From an uncultured Tateyamaria sp. (GTDB taxonomy: Bacteria; Pseudomonadota; Alphaproteobacteria; Rhodobacterales; Rhodobacteraceae), in assembly GCF_947496075.1 (NCBI RefSeq), contig NZ_CANMBJ010000006.1, positions 419,001 to 483,000 of the forward strand: a stretch of 64,000 nt of DNA. The letters run 5' to 3'. Under the pieces are notes generated by a model that saw only the letters and a list, made by a program, of their open reading frames with translations, made no database searches and was not told the origin of the DNA. This document shows, one piece after another, positions 1 through 8,173 of the stretch. The first letter of the stretch is position 1; each line of letters opens with the position of its first letter. Both the position numbers and the translations under genes were made by a program.

Positions 1-2
1 CC

Positions 3-1157
3 ACGGCTGACCTGTCACCAGCATACGTGGCGTGGCCCATACGTGGGATTTTTTCAGGGCAAAAGAATGTGTCTGTGGCGCTGACCGAAGTGCTGGATGT
101 GGACAAGACCAGCCAACATGTCATCACCGGGGAGGGGCAGTTCGACTATGACCATCTGATCGTCGCCTCGGGTGCGCATCACTCCTATTTCGGGCGGGAC
201 GAATGGGAAAGGCACGCCCCCGGCCTCAAACGGATCATCGATGCAACCGAGATCCGCAAACAGGTGCTTATGGCCTTTGAACGGGCCGAGATTTCGAACT
301 CGGACTCCGAACAACGTCGCCAACTGACCTTTGTGGTTGTCGGCGGCGGCCCCACCGGGGTCGAAATGGCCGGTGCAATTGCCGAACTGGCAAACCATGC
401 GCTTGCGGCAGACTTCCATCGCATCAACTCGCGTGATGCCCGCATCATCCTGATCGAAGCAGGCCCACGTGTGCTTGGTACCTTCCCGGAAAACCTCTCC
501 AACAAGGCGCACACGTCACTCGAAAAACTGGGGGTCGAGGTGATGGTCAACACCCGTGTTGAAGACATCACCGAAGCGGGCGTACAGCTATCTGACACCT
601 TCATTCCATCGGCCTGCAAGGTCTGGGGGGCCGGAGTTGCGGTGAAAAACGTGGGGCGGTGGCTTGATGCGCCGACAGATCGCACCGGTCGTGTGGCCGT
701 GACCGACACTCTCTGCCTGCCGGACCACCCAAATGTCTACGTGATCGGGGACGCCGCCCAAGTCCCCTGGAAAGACGGCCTTGACGTGCCTGGTATCGCA
801 CCGGCTGCTAAGCAGGGCGGCAAATACGTTGGCAAACGGATCGCCGCGCTGGCCAAAGGCCAGCCGCATGACAGGCCCTTCCGCTACCGACACGCTGGCA
901 ATCTGGCCACCATCGGACGGCACGCGGCAGTCATCGACTTTGGTAAACTGCAACTCTCGGGCTTCGTGGCGTGGTGGCTGTGGGGGATCGCGCATATCTA
1001 CTTCCTGATCGGTGTGCGCAACCCGATCTTCGTCGCAATGAATTGGTTCTGGTCCTACCTCACCTTCTCGAAGGGGGCGCGGCTGATCACCGGACTAAGC
1101 CCGCTACACGAGGATCATGATACCGAACCGGAGGAGCCGGTGCGTGCAACCGAGTAG
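3..1157 (+). CDS. Type II NADH dehydrogenase (NDH-2), 5'-truncated by window edge
   Basis: FAD-dependent oxidoreductase of the NDH-2 family, which passes electrons from NADH to the quinone pool without pumping protons. The reading frame is open to the window edge, and the residues before the first GTG (TADLSPAYVAWPIR) match the usual family sequence, so the true start lies upstream and about 50-60 N-terminal residues with the FAD-binding fold are missing. Visible: a second nucleotide-binding motif (VVVGGGPTGVEMAG) near visible residue 110, the FAD-site motif VIGDAAQVPW, and a C-terminal membrane-anchoring hydrophobic stretch (FVAWWLWGIAHIYFLIGV). The protein is plus-strand and monocistronic as far as can be seen. 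Confidence 0.93.
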   Translation, partial: TADLSPAYVAWPIRGIFSGQKNVSVALTEVLDVDKTSQHVITGEGQFDYDHLIVASGAHHSYFGRDEWERHAPGLKRIIDATEIRKQVLMAFERAEISNSDSEQRRQLTFVVVGGGPTGVEMAGAIAELANHALAADFHRINSRDARIILIEAGPRVLGTFPENLSNKAHTSLEKLGVEVMVNTRVEDITEAGVQLSDTFIPSACKVWGAGVAVKNVGRWLDAPTDRTGRVAVTDTLCLPDHPNVYVIGDAAQVPWKDGLDVPGIAPAAKQGGKYVGKRIAALAKGQPHDRPFRYRHAGNLATIGRHAAVIDFGKLQLSGFVAWWLWGIAHIYFLIGVRNPIFVAMNWFWSYLTFSKGARLITGLSPLHEDHDTEPEEPVRATE

Positions 1158-1206
1158 CAGCAGTCTGGCGTTGCGAGCAAAGCCAAAGTGATTTGCGACG
1201 GCATGC

Positions 1207-1794
1207 GTGATAGTTCTCTCCAAGGAGGACGTGGACATACGTGAACCGATCACGGCGATGTGCTTGATTGCACTGGCGAGCGTCACGCAGGCCGACGAAC
1301 GACCAGCCACCATTGAAGACGAGTTGGGTATTCTCAATCCGCAGGACACAGGCCGGAAAATGCTGACCCGCAAGATCGAGATGGGCGTCATCCGTTCAGT
1401 GACCTGCTCTCTGGGCATCAATGTCACCAAGAATGACAATCATGAGCTTGCGCGCGAACTCACCAGGAAATGCGCCGAAGCCGGGTACACGAAGGCAATG
1501 ACCTGGATGAGCCAGCTTGAGAACAATGGCCTGGGCGGCGACTACAACCCGGATGCCTCTGCGGAATGGGACCGCCGAGCCGCCGAAGCAGGCGACCCGG
1601 TCGGGCGGTTCAACCACGGGCTCAACCTCATGCGCGGTCACGGCATTGCCCAGAACGAAGCCTTGGGCCGGCGCTATGTCGATCAGGCGGCAGAAGACGG
1701 GTTGGAAATCGCCAAACGTCTGCAAGGCGCCGACTATGATCTGGACGAGGTGACGCCAGACGCGGACAACTGGAAATACGCGCCGCTTTTCTAA
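1207..1794 (+). CDS. Sel1-repeat-type protein, probably exported
   Basis: Function unknown. Residues about 85-170 contain Sel1-like alpha-helical repeats (AGYTKAMTWMSQLENNG; AEAGDPVGRFNHGLNLMRG; G..DEALGRRY-type spacing), usually protein-protein interaction modules in exported proteins. The start is uncertain: GTG 1207 opens the frame without a ribosome site; GTG 1231 follows AAGGAGG too closely (2-3 nt); ATG 1258 begins the hydrophobic stretch CLIALASVTQA, which looks like a signal peptide cut near QA-DE. A real start at 1231 or 1258 is more likely than 1207. It stands 50 nt after the NDH-2 gene and may be cotranscribed with it. Confidence 0.72.
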   Translation: MIVLSKEDVDIREPITAMCLIALASVTQADERPATIEDELGILNPQDTGRKMLTRKIEMGVIRSVTCSLGINVTKNDNHELARELTRKCAEAGYTKAMTWMSQLENNGLGGDYNPDASAEWDRRAAEAGDPVGRFNHGLNLMRGHGIAQNEALGRRYVDQAAEDGLEIAKRLQGADYDLDEVTPDADNWKYAPLF

Positions 1795-1813
1795 CGGCGC
1801 TGCTCAGGTGATG

Positions 1814-2524
1814 TTAGGAAACACCAGCAGAAATCTCGGGATCAGGCTGCCCTGACCATGTGAATACCCACGTGTCCCCCTGCCGGACATTCTGGATCAT
1901 GTGTGGGCGAAACGCGGCAAGGCACGCCCCACCGGAGCGACGCACCGAAGGAAACAGAAACCCGTTCGACCCCGCAGCCATGTATCGGGCCGCCAAACGC
2001 TGGCCCGCTGGATACCCAATAATGGGATCGGGGTGTAATTCGGTCTCCAGATCGGCCCCGTTCAGATCGTGAAACTCGGTGGCAAACGATGCGTTCAGCT
2101 CGCGATAGGCCGTCACGTTATCATATACACCCGTGGCATGCAGTTCCTGCGTCAGGTGCCACCCAACCTCTGACTGCGCCGTCTCGACCCGATCCTCGCC
2201 CCAGGTCGCATACCACGCGCCGCGCTCTGGTCCGCTGAAACGGTTCCCGGTCTCCCGCGTGTAGCAAAATGCAGCGTTGATATAGGTCCAGCCATAGCCG
2301 TGATGTGCGGTTACCAACTCGTCAGGGTGAACTCCCGCTGGAATGAACCCGGGCAGGCCGCGGCGCGACGATGACCGACCCTCCAGTTCTGCAAGAAAGG
2401 CAAGATCATCGTCGTCATCGGCCAGGGGGGCCAGTGCAGGCTCATCGATATATGCGGTCGAGATCAGGCGCGTTGTCGTGGCTTCGACAAAGGGGCGCAA
2501 CTGAAGGTCAGATACATCTCTCAC
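1814..2524 (-). CDS. RES-domain toxin (NAD+ phosphorylase family)
   Basis: Toxin half of a type II toxin-antitoxin pair. RES proteins break down NAD+ (known of the family, e.g. MbcT). The name residues Arg, Glu and Ser are visible around positions 95-125 (NRFSGPERGAWYA, then TAQSEVGWH). The C-terminal part is a typical RES end (GNLFPS-like NGFLFPSVRRSGGACLAAFRP). The GTG start overlaps the antitoxin stop as GTGA (4 nt), so the two are translationally coupled. The 236-residue length is normal. Confidence 0.9.
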   Translation of the reverse strand: MRDVSDLQLRPFVEATTTRLISTAYIDEPALAPLADDDDDLAFLAELEGRSSSRRGLPGFIPAGVHPDELVTAHHGYGWTYINAAFCYTRETGNRFSGPERGAWYATWGEDRVETAQSEVGWHLTQELHATGVYDNVTAYRELNASFATEFHDLNGADLETELHPDPIIGYPAGQRLAARYMAAGSNGFLFPSVRRSGGACLAAFRPHMIQNVRQGDTWVFTWSGQPDPEISAGVS

Positions 2525-2937
2525 ACGCCGCCCCGCAGCGCATCGATGTGGCGTCGAACAGACATCATCGCGGGGATGCCCCCTGCGATCATCCGATCAA
2601 TCGGGGCCTGCCCGGCAAAGGCCAGACCGGCGTTTGGCTGCTTTGGCCAACCCGCCTCCAGCGGTCCGTTGAACAGTAGGCGCAGTCCCTTGAAAATGCC
2701 GATCAACAGGCTCGCGCGCATCATCTTGTCCTGATCAAGATTGCCCTTAAAGGCTCCCGCTTTCATCCGGCTCCACGTGGCCGTGGGTACATCAAACAAG
2801 GCGGCCGCTTCGGCATTGGTCAGGGACCACGCCTCTGCAACCCGCACGATGGCTTTGACCACCGTGGCAATCCGCTGCGGGTCGCTCAGCGGGGCGATGA
2901 TTTGCGGGTGCTCAACATGTTGCGCGGCATGGATCAT
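2521..2937 (-). CDS. Xre/MbcA/ParS-type antitoxin (DUF2384 C-terminus)
   Basis: Antitoxin partner of the RES toxin. The N-terminal half is an Xre-like helix-turn-helix region (TNAEAAALFDVPTATWSRMKAG), and the C-terminal half is the toxin-binding DUF2384 domain (LFNGPLEAGWPKQPN...RHIDALRGG). I chose ATG 2937 because GAGGA lies 7 nt upstream; the longer reading frame to 2973 would place its start inside a perfect palindrome at 2966-2981 that is better read as the operator. Such pairs are usually autorepressed by the antitoxin-toxin complex. Confidence 0.88.
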   Translation of the reverse strand: MIHAAQHVEHPQIIAPLSDPQRIATVVKAIVRVAEAWSLTNAEAAALFDVPTATWSRMKAGAFKGNLDQDKMMRASLLIGIFKGLRLLFNGPLEAGWPKQPNAGLAFAGQAPIDRMIAGGIPAMMSVRRHIDALRGGV

Positions 2938-2965
2938 ATCGGTATCCTCAAAAGATACAGTAATA

Positions 2966-2981
2966 CTTATCATATGATAAG
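2966..2981. promoter_or_regulatory. Perfect 16-bp palindrome, likely TA operator
   Basis: CTTATCATATGATAAG is its own reverse complement. It lies 29 nt upstream of the chosen antitoxin start, where an autorepressor would bind. The role as operator is inferred from position and symmetry. Confidence 0.7.
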
Positions 2982-3078
2982 ATTATTTTCAAGTGCCGCT
3001 ATAGTTTGTGGGATGAACGGGTCGAGATCATGCAAAAGGACCCAAATACCCTGATTGAACCCACGATGGGGCCCGGTG

Positions 3079-3480
3079 TCACGCGCTCACGCCAGGCGCA
3101 TCCAAAAGCTGGACGCCGCTGATCTTCCAGCCATCCCCGGTTTCGACCATGCTGTAGGCCAGAAAATGCGTCACCCCGTCTGCATCCTCTATCCGAACGG
3201 TCTGAATGTACCCCCCGGCCTCTTCGCGCAGGTCCAAATAGGTCACATCAGCCGGGCGCCACACCATAGGATAGCCTTGTGTCACCATGCGGCCGAAATT
3301 CTCTGGCGTGCGGAAAATGCCGCGGATCGACGGCGCGGCAAAGGTGAAGGCCTGTGCGAAATCATCCGCTTTGAAGGCTTCGATCTGGCTGGAAATAACC
3401 CCCTCGATCTCGGTTCCCTGCGCCATCGCAGCTCCGGCAAGGCCAACGGCAAAAACCATTCCCATCATCCACTTGCGCAT
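3079..3480 (-). CDS. DUF4864 periplasmic protein
   Basis: Small exported protein with an N-terminal signal peptide (MRKWMMGMVFAVGLAGAAMA, cut after AMA) followed by one NTF2-like DUF4864 domain (IEGVISSQIEAFKADDFAQAF, FAAPSIRGIFRTPENFGRMV, and the C-terminal GDGWKISGVQLL). Family function is unknown. About 133 residues is the normal size. Start ATG 3480 is followed at once by the signal peptide. It faces the toxin-antitoxin pair head to tail on the same strand with its own upstream region. Confidence 0.88.
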   Translation of the reverse strand: MRKWMMGMVFAVGLAGAAMAQGTEIEGVISSQIEAFKADDFAQAFTFAAPSIRGIFRTPENFGRMVTQGYPMVWRPADVTYLDLREEAGGYIQTVRIEDADGVTHFLAYSMVETGDGWKISGVQLLDAPGVSA

Positions 3481-3594
3481 TTCTCATCTCCCCTCGGTTT
3501 TAAAAAAAACCTAGAACGGCATGGAAATTGGGCAATGCCGGGGAGCGAACAACAGCAAGCGTGCTGCCGCCGTGCGGCTTCCACACACAAAAAC

Positions 3595-4848
3595 CTACAT
3601 CAGCAAGGAACCTTCAAATGCCTTCAAACAGGGGCGCACGGAGAGCATCGCATCAGGGCCGTGGCGTGCCAGTTCCGGGAAAAGGTCGACAAGCTCTGCG
3701 TGGCAGCCTCTTTCAGCATCGGTGATGTGATCCCCGACAAAAAAGCTTTCCAGCAGGGCATTGCCAGAAAACACAATTTCATGCTGCTCGAACATGAAAT
3801 GGACATACGTCACCGTCGCGCAGGGTTCCCGGAAAATCTGGTCGCCATCACACAGATGCTTCGCGGCGCACAAAACCTCGCGTGAGTGAAACAGCAACTC
3901 GCATTTCCAGCCGGACAAAAGCACGCGATGCTGGGGCGACAGCCTCAGTGCCTGGCTGTTTCCGATACTGCCGGGCCGGAAATGTATCGGTGCGTTTGAG
4001 CCAAGCCCGTTGACCGTCCGCTTTCCAAGCCATTTGATCGGTTGCGACCCGCGATCCAGCGTCATGACGCAGTCCCCCACCGTCAGATGCTCGACAGGCA
4101 CATCGCCATTGGGCGTCCTGATCGGCGTGCCTGCGGCAAAGCAGGCAACCGTGACACTCCCGATGTTCAGATAGACAAAGCTGCGCCCGTTGGGCAGCGT
4201 GACATTGCCGCCCGCTGATCCGGGAAAGAAAGGCGTGAATGTCGACCCTTCGGGCAAGATCATAGAATCTGTGCCGGTCCCACCTTCGACAAAGGTCGTG
4301 TTCAGACCGGCAAAGATAACGTCGTCACCCTCGCCACCGTTCAGGTTCCCGCTTCCATCCTCGCCAAAAAGCGTGTCGTTCCCTTCGCCCCCGCTGAGGT
4401 TGTTGTTGCCGCCCCCACCCGACAGCACGTCGTCACCCTCGCCACCATCAATGTTATTGCTTCCGACACCGCCTATCAGGGTGTCGTTCCCTTCTCCTCC
4501 GCGGATGCCTCCACCAAGACTGCCGTCATCCGTAAAGATGTCATCGCCGCTGCCACCGGTGTAGCCCGACGCGTTCAGCCCAACTGAGCCGCTGGCATCG
4601 CTGTTACCATCATTGCCGACAAACTCCACGAACTGGCTGAATGATCCGGACGTGAGGTCAGAGTCGGAATAGGTGGTGGTGATGCCGGACGCTGTGTCTT
4701 CGAAGCTGATTGAGCTGCCCGTCAGGGTGATGTTGATTGTGCTGCTGATGCCCGACGCGTCGATCGTGCTGTCCTGGCCAATGTCCAAGGCCGTCCAGAA
4801 AGCGGCATTGGTGATGTCAGAGTCCGTGATCGTTAAGAAAACAGGCAT
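3595..4848 (-). CDS. RTX-repeat exoprotein with C-terminal Hint domain
   Basis: Residues about 97-180 hold calcium-binding nonapeptide (RTX) repeats of the type GGEGNDTLx, and from Cys236 a Hint domain begins (CFAAGTPIRTPNG, VEHLTVGDCVMTLD, LSPQHRVLL). There is no classical signal peptide; RTX proteins are usually secreted by type I systems, none of which is encoded in this window. I chose ATG 4848 (MPVFLTITDSD) because GAGG stands 7 nt upstream, four codons inside the maximal frame. Hint domains can self-process; here the block resembles the Rhodobacteraceae Hint domain that follows RTX arrays, with no C-extein after it. Function of the cargo is unknown. Confidence 0.88.
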   Translation of the reverse strand: MPVFLTITDSDITNAAFWTALDIGQDSTIDASGISSTINITLTGSSISFEDTASGITTTYSDSDLTSGSFSQFVEFVGNDGNSDASGSVGLNASGYTGGSGDDIFTDDGSLGGGIRGGEGNDTLIGGVGSNNIDGGEGDDVLSGGGGNNNLSGGEGNDTLFGEDGSGNLNGGEGDDVIFAGLNTTFVEGGTGTDSMILPEGSTFTPFFPGSAGGNVTLPNGRSFVYLNIGSVTVACFAAGTPIRTPNGDVPVEHLTVGDCVMTLDRGSQPIKWLGKRTVNGLGSNAPIHFRPGSIGNSQALRLSPQHRVLLSGWKCELLFHSREVLCAAKHLCDGDQIFREPCATVTYVHFMFEQHEIVFSGNALLESFFVGDHITDAERGCHAELVDLFPELARHGPDAMLSVRPCLKAFEGSLLM

Positions 4849-5323
4849 GTAGCACCTCATGGTGTTGCCAAGAAGCCGACTGGCGCGCCAGACGCGCCTT
4901 TCACATGTTAGAGTGGTTCAATTCTTTGCCTCTAATTCAACCAGAGCAAGAACCAAAGGCAAGGGCTATACGTTTGCGCGAATTCCCACCGAAACCTGAC
5001 CCAATACGCACGATGTGCAATCGTGTGATCACGACCAAGCCCGGGCAAATCGGTACAGTCGCCCTCTACGCCCAACTTCGGTACGCCCAGCTTCGGTACG
5101 CGCGGCGCAGACGCGTTCAAAGCGCCGCGCACCCCGCACGAAAATCAACATACCCGCCAAGACCATTTCAGGATGCCGAGACGCAATTTATGCAAGACGG
5201 CAAGAACCGGCTGGCATTCGTTCGCACTTTCGGCTGCCGCGTGCCAAGCATGCCTTCAACGGTGGTGTGTACACCCTAACTTCTGTCAAAGTGGCATTGC
5301 GCGAGACAAAAACGGATGAGACC
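4849..5323. other. Intergenic region with a 15-bp tandem repeat
   Basis: No convincing gene. The unit TACGCCCARCTTCGG is present twice in tandem at 5067-5081 and 5082-5096. Open frames here code for Arg/Pro-rich, non-protein-like sequence. The region must carry the divergent promoters for the RTX/Hint gene and the metalloprotease. Confidence 0.5.
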
Positions 5324-6073
5324 ATGATCGAACTCAAGTTTGATGGGGATGTCACCGGTGAAAGGCGGGCCGTTTTCGAACGATCCGCACAGCGTTGGGA
5401 TCAGGTTGTGAATACCGGCTTCGATCCGATCGACATCGACGGCGACATCTTGACTGGCGTACGTATTGACGTGTCGATCCAACCCATCGACGGCGCAAAC
5501 GGCGTTCTGGGTCAGGCGGGCCCGACCATCTTGCGGCAGGGCAATGAATTGCCCCTTGCCGGGATCATGGAGTTTGACCGGGCCGATGTCGCCACCCTTG
5601 AGGCCGGAGGCCGTTTCGAAGATGTCATACTCCATGAAATGGCCCACGTTCTGGGCTTTGGAACGCTATGGAGCAGAAAAAACCTGCTCCAAGGAACGGG
5701 GACAATGGACCCCCGGTTTATCGGTGCCTCATCCGCAAGGGAATTTGCGGCCCTTGATCCGCAGGGCGGCAGTGCCGTCCCTGTTTCAAACACCGGTGGC
5801 GCGGGCACCCGCGAAAGCCATTGGCGTGAGTTGGTGTTCGGTGACGAGCTGTTGACCGGGTTCCTGTCAGGCAGCGAACGCCCGCTCAGTCGGCTGTCGG
5901 TCGCCTCGTTCGAGGATCTTGGCTACGAGGTGGACTACAGCAGCGCGGACCCGTTCGATCTGCCCGATTTCCGGGCCCTTGCCATGATGGGGATCACCGA
6001 GGCTGTTCGGATTTGCGACCTGTGCAGAATGGGACGAACCGAACCGGTTGTGCATGGCATGACGTCCGGCTGA
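5324..6073 (+). CDS. Leishmanolysin-like zinc metalloprotease
   Basis: Probable secreted metalloprotease. The zinc motif HEMAHVLGFGTLW lies at about residues 104-116, and a candidate third ligand at His166 (ESHWRELVFGDELLTGF), a pattern of M8/leishmanolysin-like bacterial proteins. The sequence before ATG 5324 (from 5015) is Arg-rich low-quality coding, so the start was set at MIELKFDGDV, preceded by GGATGAG; the family commonly has more N-terminal sequence, so this may be a slightly shortened form. No signal peptide is visible. It is divergent from the RTX/Hint gene, and both could use the same type I exporter. Confidence 0.78.
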   Translation: MIELKFDGDVTGERRAVFERSAQRWDQVVNTGFDPIDIDGDILTGVRIDVSIQPIDGANGVLGQAGPTILRQGNELPLAGIMEFDRADVATLEAGGRFEDVILHEMAHVLGFGTLWSRKNLLQGTGTMDPRFIGASSAREFAALDPQGGSAVPVSNTGGAGTRESHWRELVFGDELLTGFLSGSERPLSRLSVASFEDLGYEVDYSSADPFDLPDFRALAMMGITEAVRICDLCRMGRTEPVVHGMTSG

Positions 6074-6179
6074 CGGATTGACTGCCTTCACACGGAATCT
6101 CCGATGCTCGGACCAGCGGCTTTGGGCGCAGGTGTCGATCACTTGTCCAAGGTCTGCTGCTGCACCATCGGGAAAACGA

Positions 6180-6977
6180 TCATCTAAAAACCTTCTCGAA
6201 CCAGGCTCGGGTCGCATCGTTGGCTGGTAGCAAAGTCTCGATACGCAGATCGTCAAGGGTTGCGTCGGCACTCATGCCAATCGTTGCTATGAGAGAGAAC
6301 AGCTCCAAAACGTAATTGTCGATTTGAAACTTGATCGTGAGCACGGGCGCATTTGGACGTGTTGCCGGTGTGTCCAGCAGCGGCTGCACACCCTCGATAG
6401 CCCTGAGCTCGGCCTGTAACGCATGGGCCTCTGTGTCATGAGGGCGGCGCGCAGCTTCCAGTTCCAACATCCGCAAGAGGGCGCGCGCTGTCTCATCCCA
6501 GTTCACGATGCAATCGCGGACGTTTCCCGGTGCCAAAATTTCTCGCAATAGATTGGGATCGCCCCGCCCCCCGATGAGCGCAAAGAACCTTTGGGCTGGC
6601 TCATTGGCTTTGACCAGGTTCCAAATCCGGTCAATCGACACAGCCGGGTAAGGCGCATGACCTTGCAGAACGTGGTCGATCGACATGTCTACGGCTTTCT
6701 GAGCGTCATCATCCCAACCGTTCCGCGACGACTGTGCCGCAAAACCGGCAGACAAGAGCATTGCGTCGATCTCGGCGGCGGGCATCTCAAGCGTGTCGGC
6801 AAGCTGCGCGATGGCAAAGCGGCTTGGATTGGACCGCCCGGTTTCTAGAAAACTGATGTGCCGTTGTGACATTCCAGACTGCAATGACAGCTCAAGCTGG
6901 CTCAATCTGCGCCGGTGCCGCCAGCTCTTTAGGAAACCCGGAAATGCCGGTGCACTTATGGTCTGACTATGGCTCAT
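6180..6977 (-). CDS. XRE-family regulator with MmyB-like ligand-binding domain
   Basis: DNA-binding regulator. The N-terminal helix-turn-helix occupies about residues 15-70 (LKSWRHRRRLSQLELSLQSG, SQRHISFLETGRSNPSR), followed by a PAS-like MmyB domain with the usual pattern (PAVSIDRIWNLVKANEPAQ, NWDETARALLRMLELEA, APVLTIKFQ, LELFSLIATIG). Start ATG 6977 (MSHSQTISAPAF) is where homology would begin; the 42 residues of maximal frame before it are Cys/His-rich nonsense. It is divergent from the SRPBCC gene (7091) across 113 bp, so it likely controls that gene and itself. Confidence 0.88.
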   Translation of the reverse strand: MSHSQTISAPAFPGFLKSWRHRRRLSQLELSLQSGMSQRHISFLETGRSNPSRFAIAQLADTLEMPAAEIDAMLLSAGFAAQSSRNGWDDDAQKAVDMSIDHVLQGHAPYPAVSIDRIWNLVKANEPAQRFFALIGGRGDPNLLREILAPGNVRDCIVNWDETARALLRMLELEAARRPHDTEAHALQAELRAIEGVQPLLDTPATRPNAPVLTIKFQIDNYVLELFSLIATIGMSADATLDDLRIETLLPANDATRAWFEKVFR

Positions 6978-7090
6978 ACCCAAACATGCCAGAGGCAGGC
7001 AGGCAGGTCGATTACCTGCGACGTAATTGAACGGCCTCGTACAATGATGAGGTTTGTCAGCGCACACCCTCTGACGAGAAAGATTGTACC

Positions 7091-7981
7091 ATGGACACCT
7101 CAAAGACTGCCCGTACCTTCCTCGGGCTCAACTCGATATTCGCAATTTTGATAGGTGCCGACTTGCTGATTGCACCCGGCTATGCCGCCGAACTTCTGTT
7201 TGCCCAGCCCGCGCGGTGGCACATCATTTCGTTGCGTGCATTGGGCGTAGGTCTCGCGCTCTTTGGGATGTGTCTGCTGTTGATGACAAGAAACCGGTTT
7301 CTGACGAAAGGACAGGTCGTTTTCATTTCCATACTGGATTTTGGATGGGTTTTGGCCAGCGCTGTCGCGTTGATCGTCTATGGCGCGATTTTTACGGCTT
7401 TTGGCAAGGCTGTGATCGTTGTGGTTGCCGGTGTCGTGGCCGTATTTGCCATTGGGCAGTTGGTTGGCGCGCGCAAGATCGTTCCCGGTCTGAGCGATGC
7501 TTCAGTCACAACTTCCGGCGGCCAAATCCGCGCCAAAGTAAGCCGAGTGGTCAAGGCGCCGGTGGATGTCGTTTGGAAAGTGATGAACGACCATCCGGGC
7601 TATGCGGACGTCGCCGACAATCTTTCAAAAGTTGAGGTCGTAAAAGGTGACGGCATGGGAATGCAGCGTGTCTGCTATGGGCCCAAGGGCGAGAACTGGC
7701 TGGAAACCTGCAATCTTTTTAAGGAAGGGCGCGTGTATGGATTCCGGGTTCACACCGAGGCCGAGGATTATCCCTATCCCATATCCGATCTGCATGGCGC
7801 ATGGTCGGTTGAGCAAAACGGCATCGGGGCAAAGTTCGCGATTGACATCAAGGCTACGCCCAAGGGTAACGTCTTGGTTCGAACCTTGTTCAAATTGGCC
7901 GCCAGGCGGCAATTCAAAGTCATCCTTGCTGATCTGGCAGAGGGTTGGGCCGCCCGGATGGAACGTGAGGCGCGAAGTTAG
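7091..7981 (+). CDS. SRPBCC-fold protein with N-terminal membrane domain
   Basis: Two-part protein. Residues 1-130 contain about four hydrophobic helices (SIFAILIGADLLIAPGYA, ALGVGLALFGMCLLLM, ILDFGWVLASAVALIVYG, AVIVVVAGVVAVFAIGQLVG); residues 150-296 form a START/SRPBCC ligand-binding domain (RVVKAPVDVVWKVMNDHPGY, DGMGMQRVCYGPKGENW). The fusion of a DoxX-like or DUF-type membrane unit to SRPBCC suggests binding of a lipid-like or hydrophobic ligand, but the ligand is unknown. Divergent from the XRE/MmyB regulator. Confidence 0.8.
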   Translation: MDTSKTARTFLGLNSIFAILIGADLLIAPGYAAELLFAQPARWHIISLRALGVGLALFGMCLLLMTRNRFLTKGQVVFISILDFGWVLASAVALIVYGAIFTAFGKAVIVVVAGVVAVFAIGQLVGARKIVPGLSDASVTTSGGQIRAKVSRVVKAPVDVVWKVMNDHPGYADVADNLSKVEVVKGDGMGMQRVCYGPKGENWLETCNLFKEGRVYGFRVHTEAEDYPYPISDLHGAWSVEQNGIGAKFAIDIKATPKGNVLVRTLFKLAARRQFKVILADLAEGWAARMEREARS

Positions 7982-8173
7982 CTTGTGGATTGACGTGGAG
8001 GGGGTTCGAGCTCACTTTGACCAATGCTGCAGTTCGTCTCAACGACTTCAAGTTGTCCATAGCTGGCCTACATCTGATGTTTGAGGCACCGTATTCGTTA
8101 CAGTGACTCGACATCGTGCCCAGTAAATGGGGTCCCACTCACTTGGCCATTCCTATGGTCATGCGCCTCCAAG

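Noticed and set aside
4190..4564. Pro/Ser-rich frame opposite the RTX repeats
   Set aside because: Simple antisense of the GGxGxD repeats.
5015..5323. N-terminal extension of the metalloprotease
   Set aside because: Arg/Pro-rich, contains the 15-bp tandem repeat, and no signal peptide or start site; ATG 5324 preferred.
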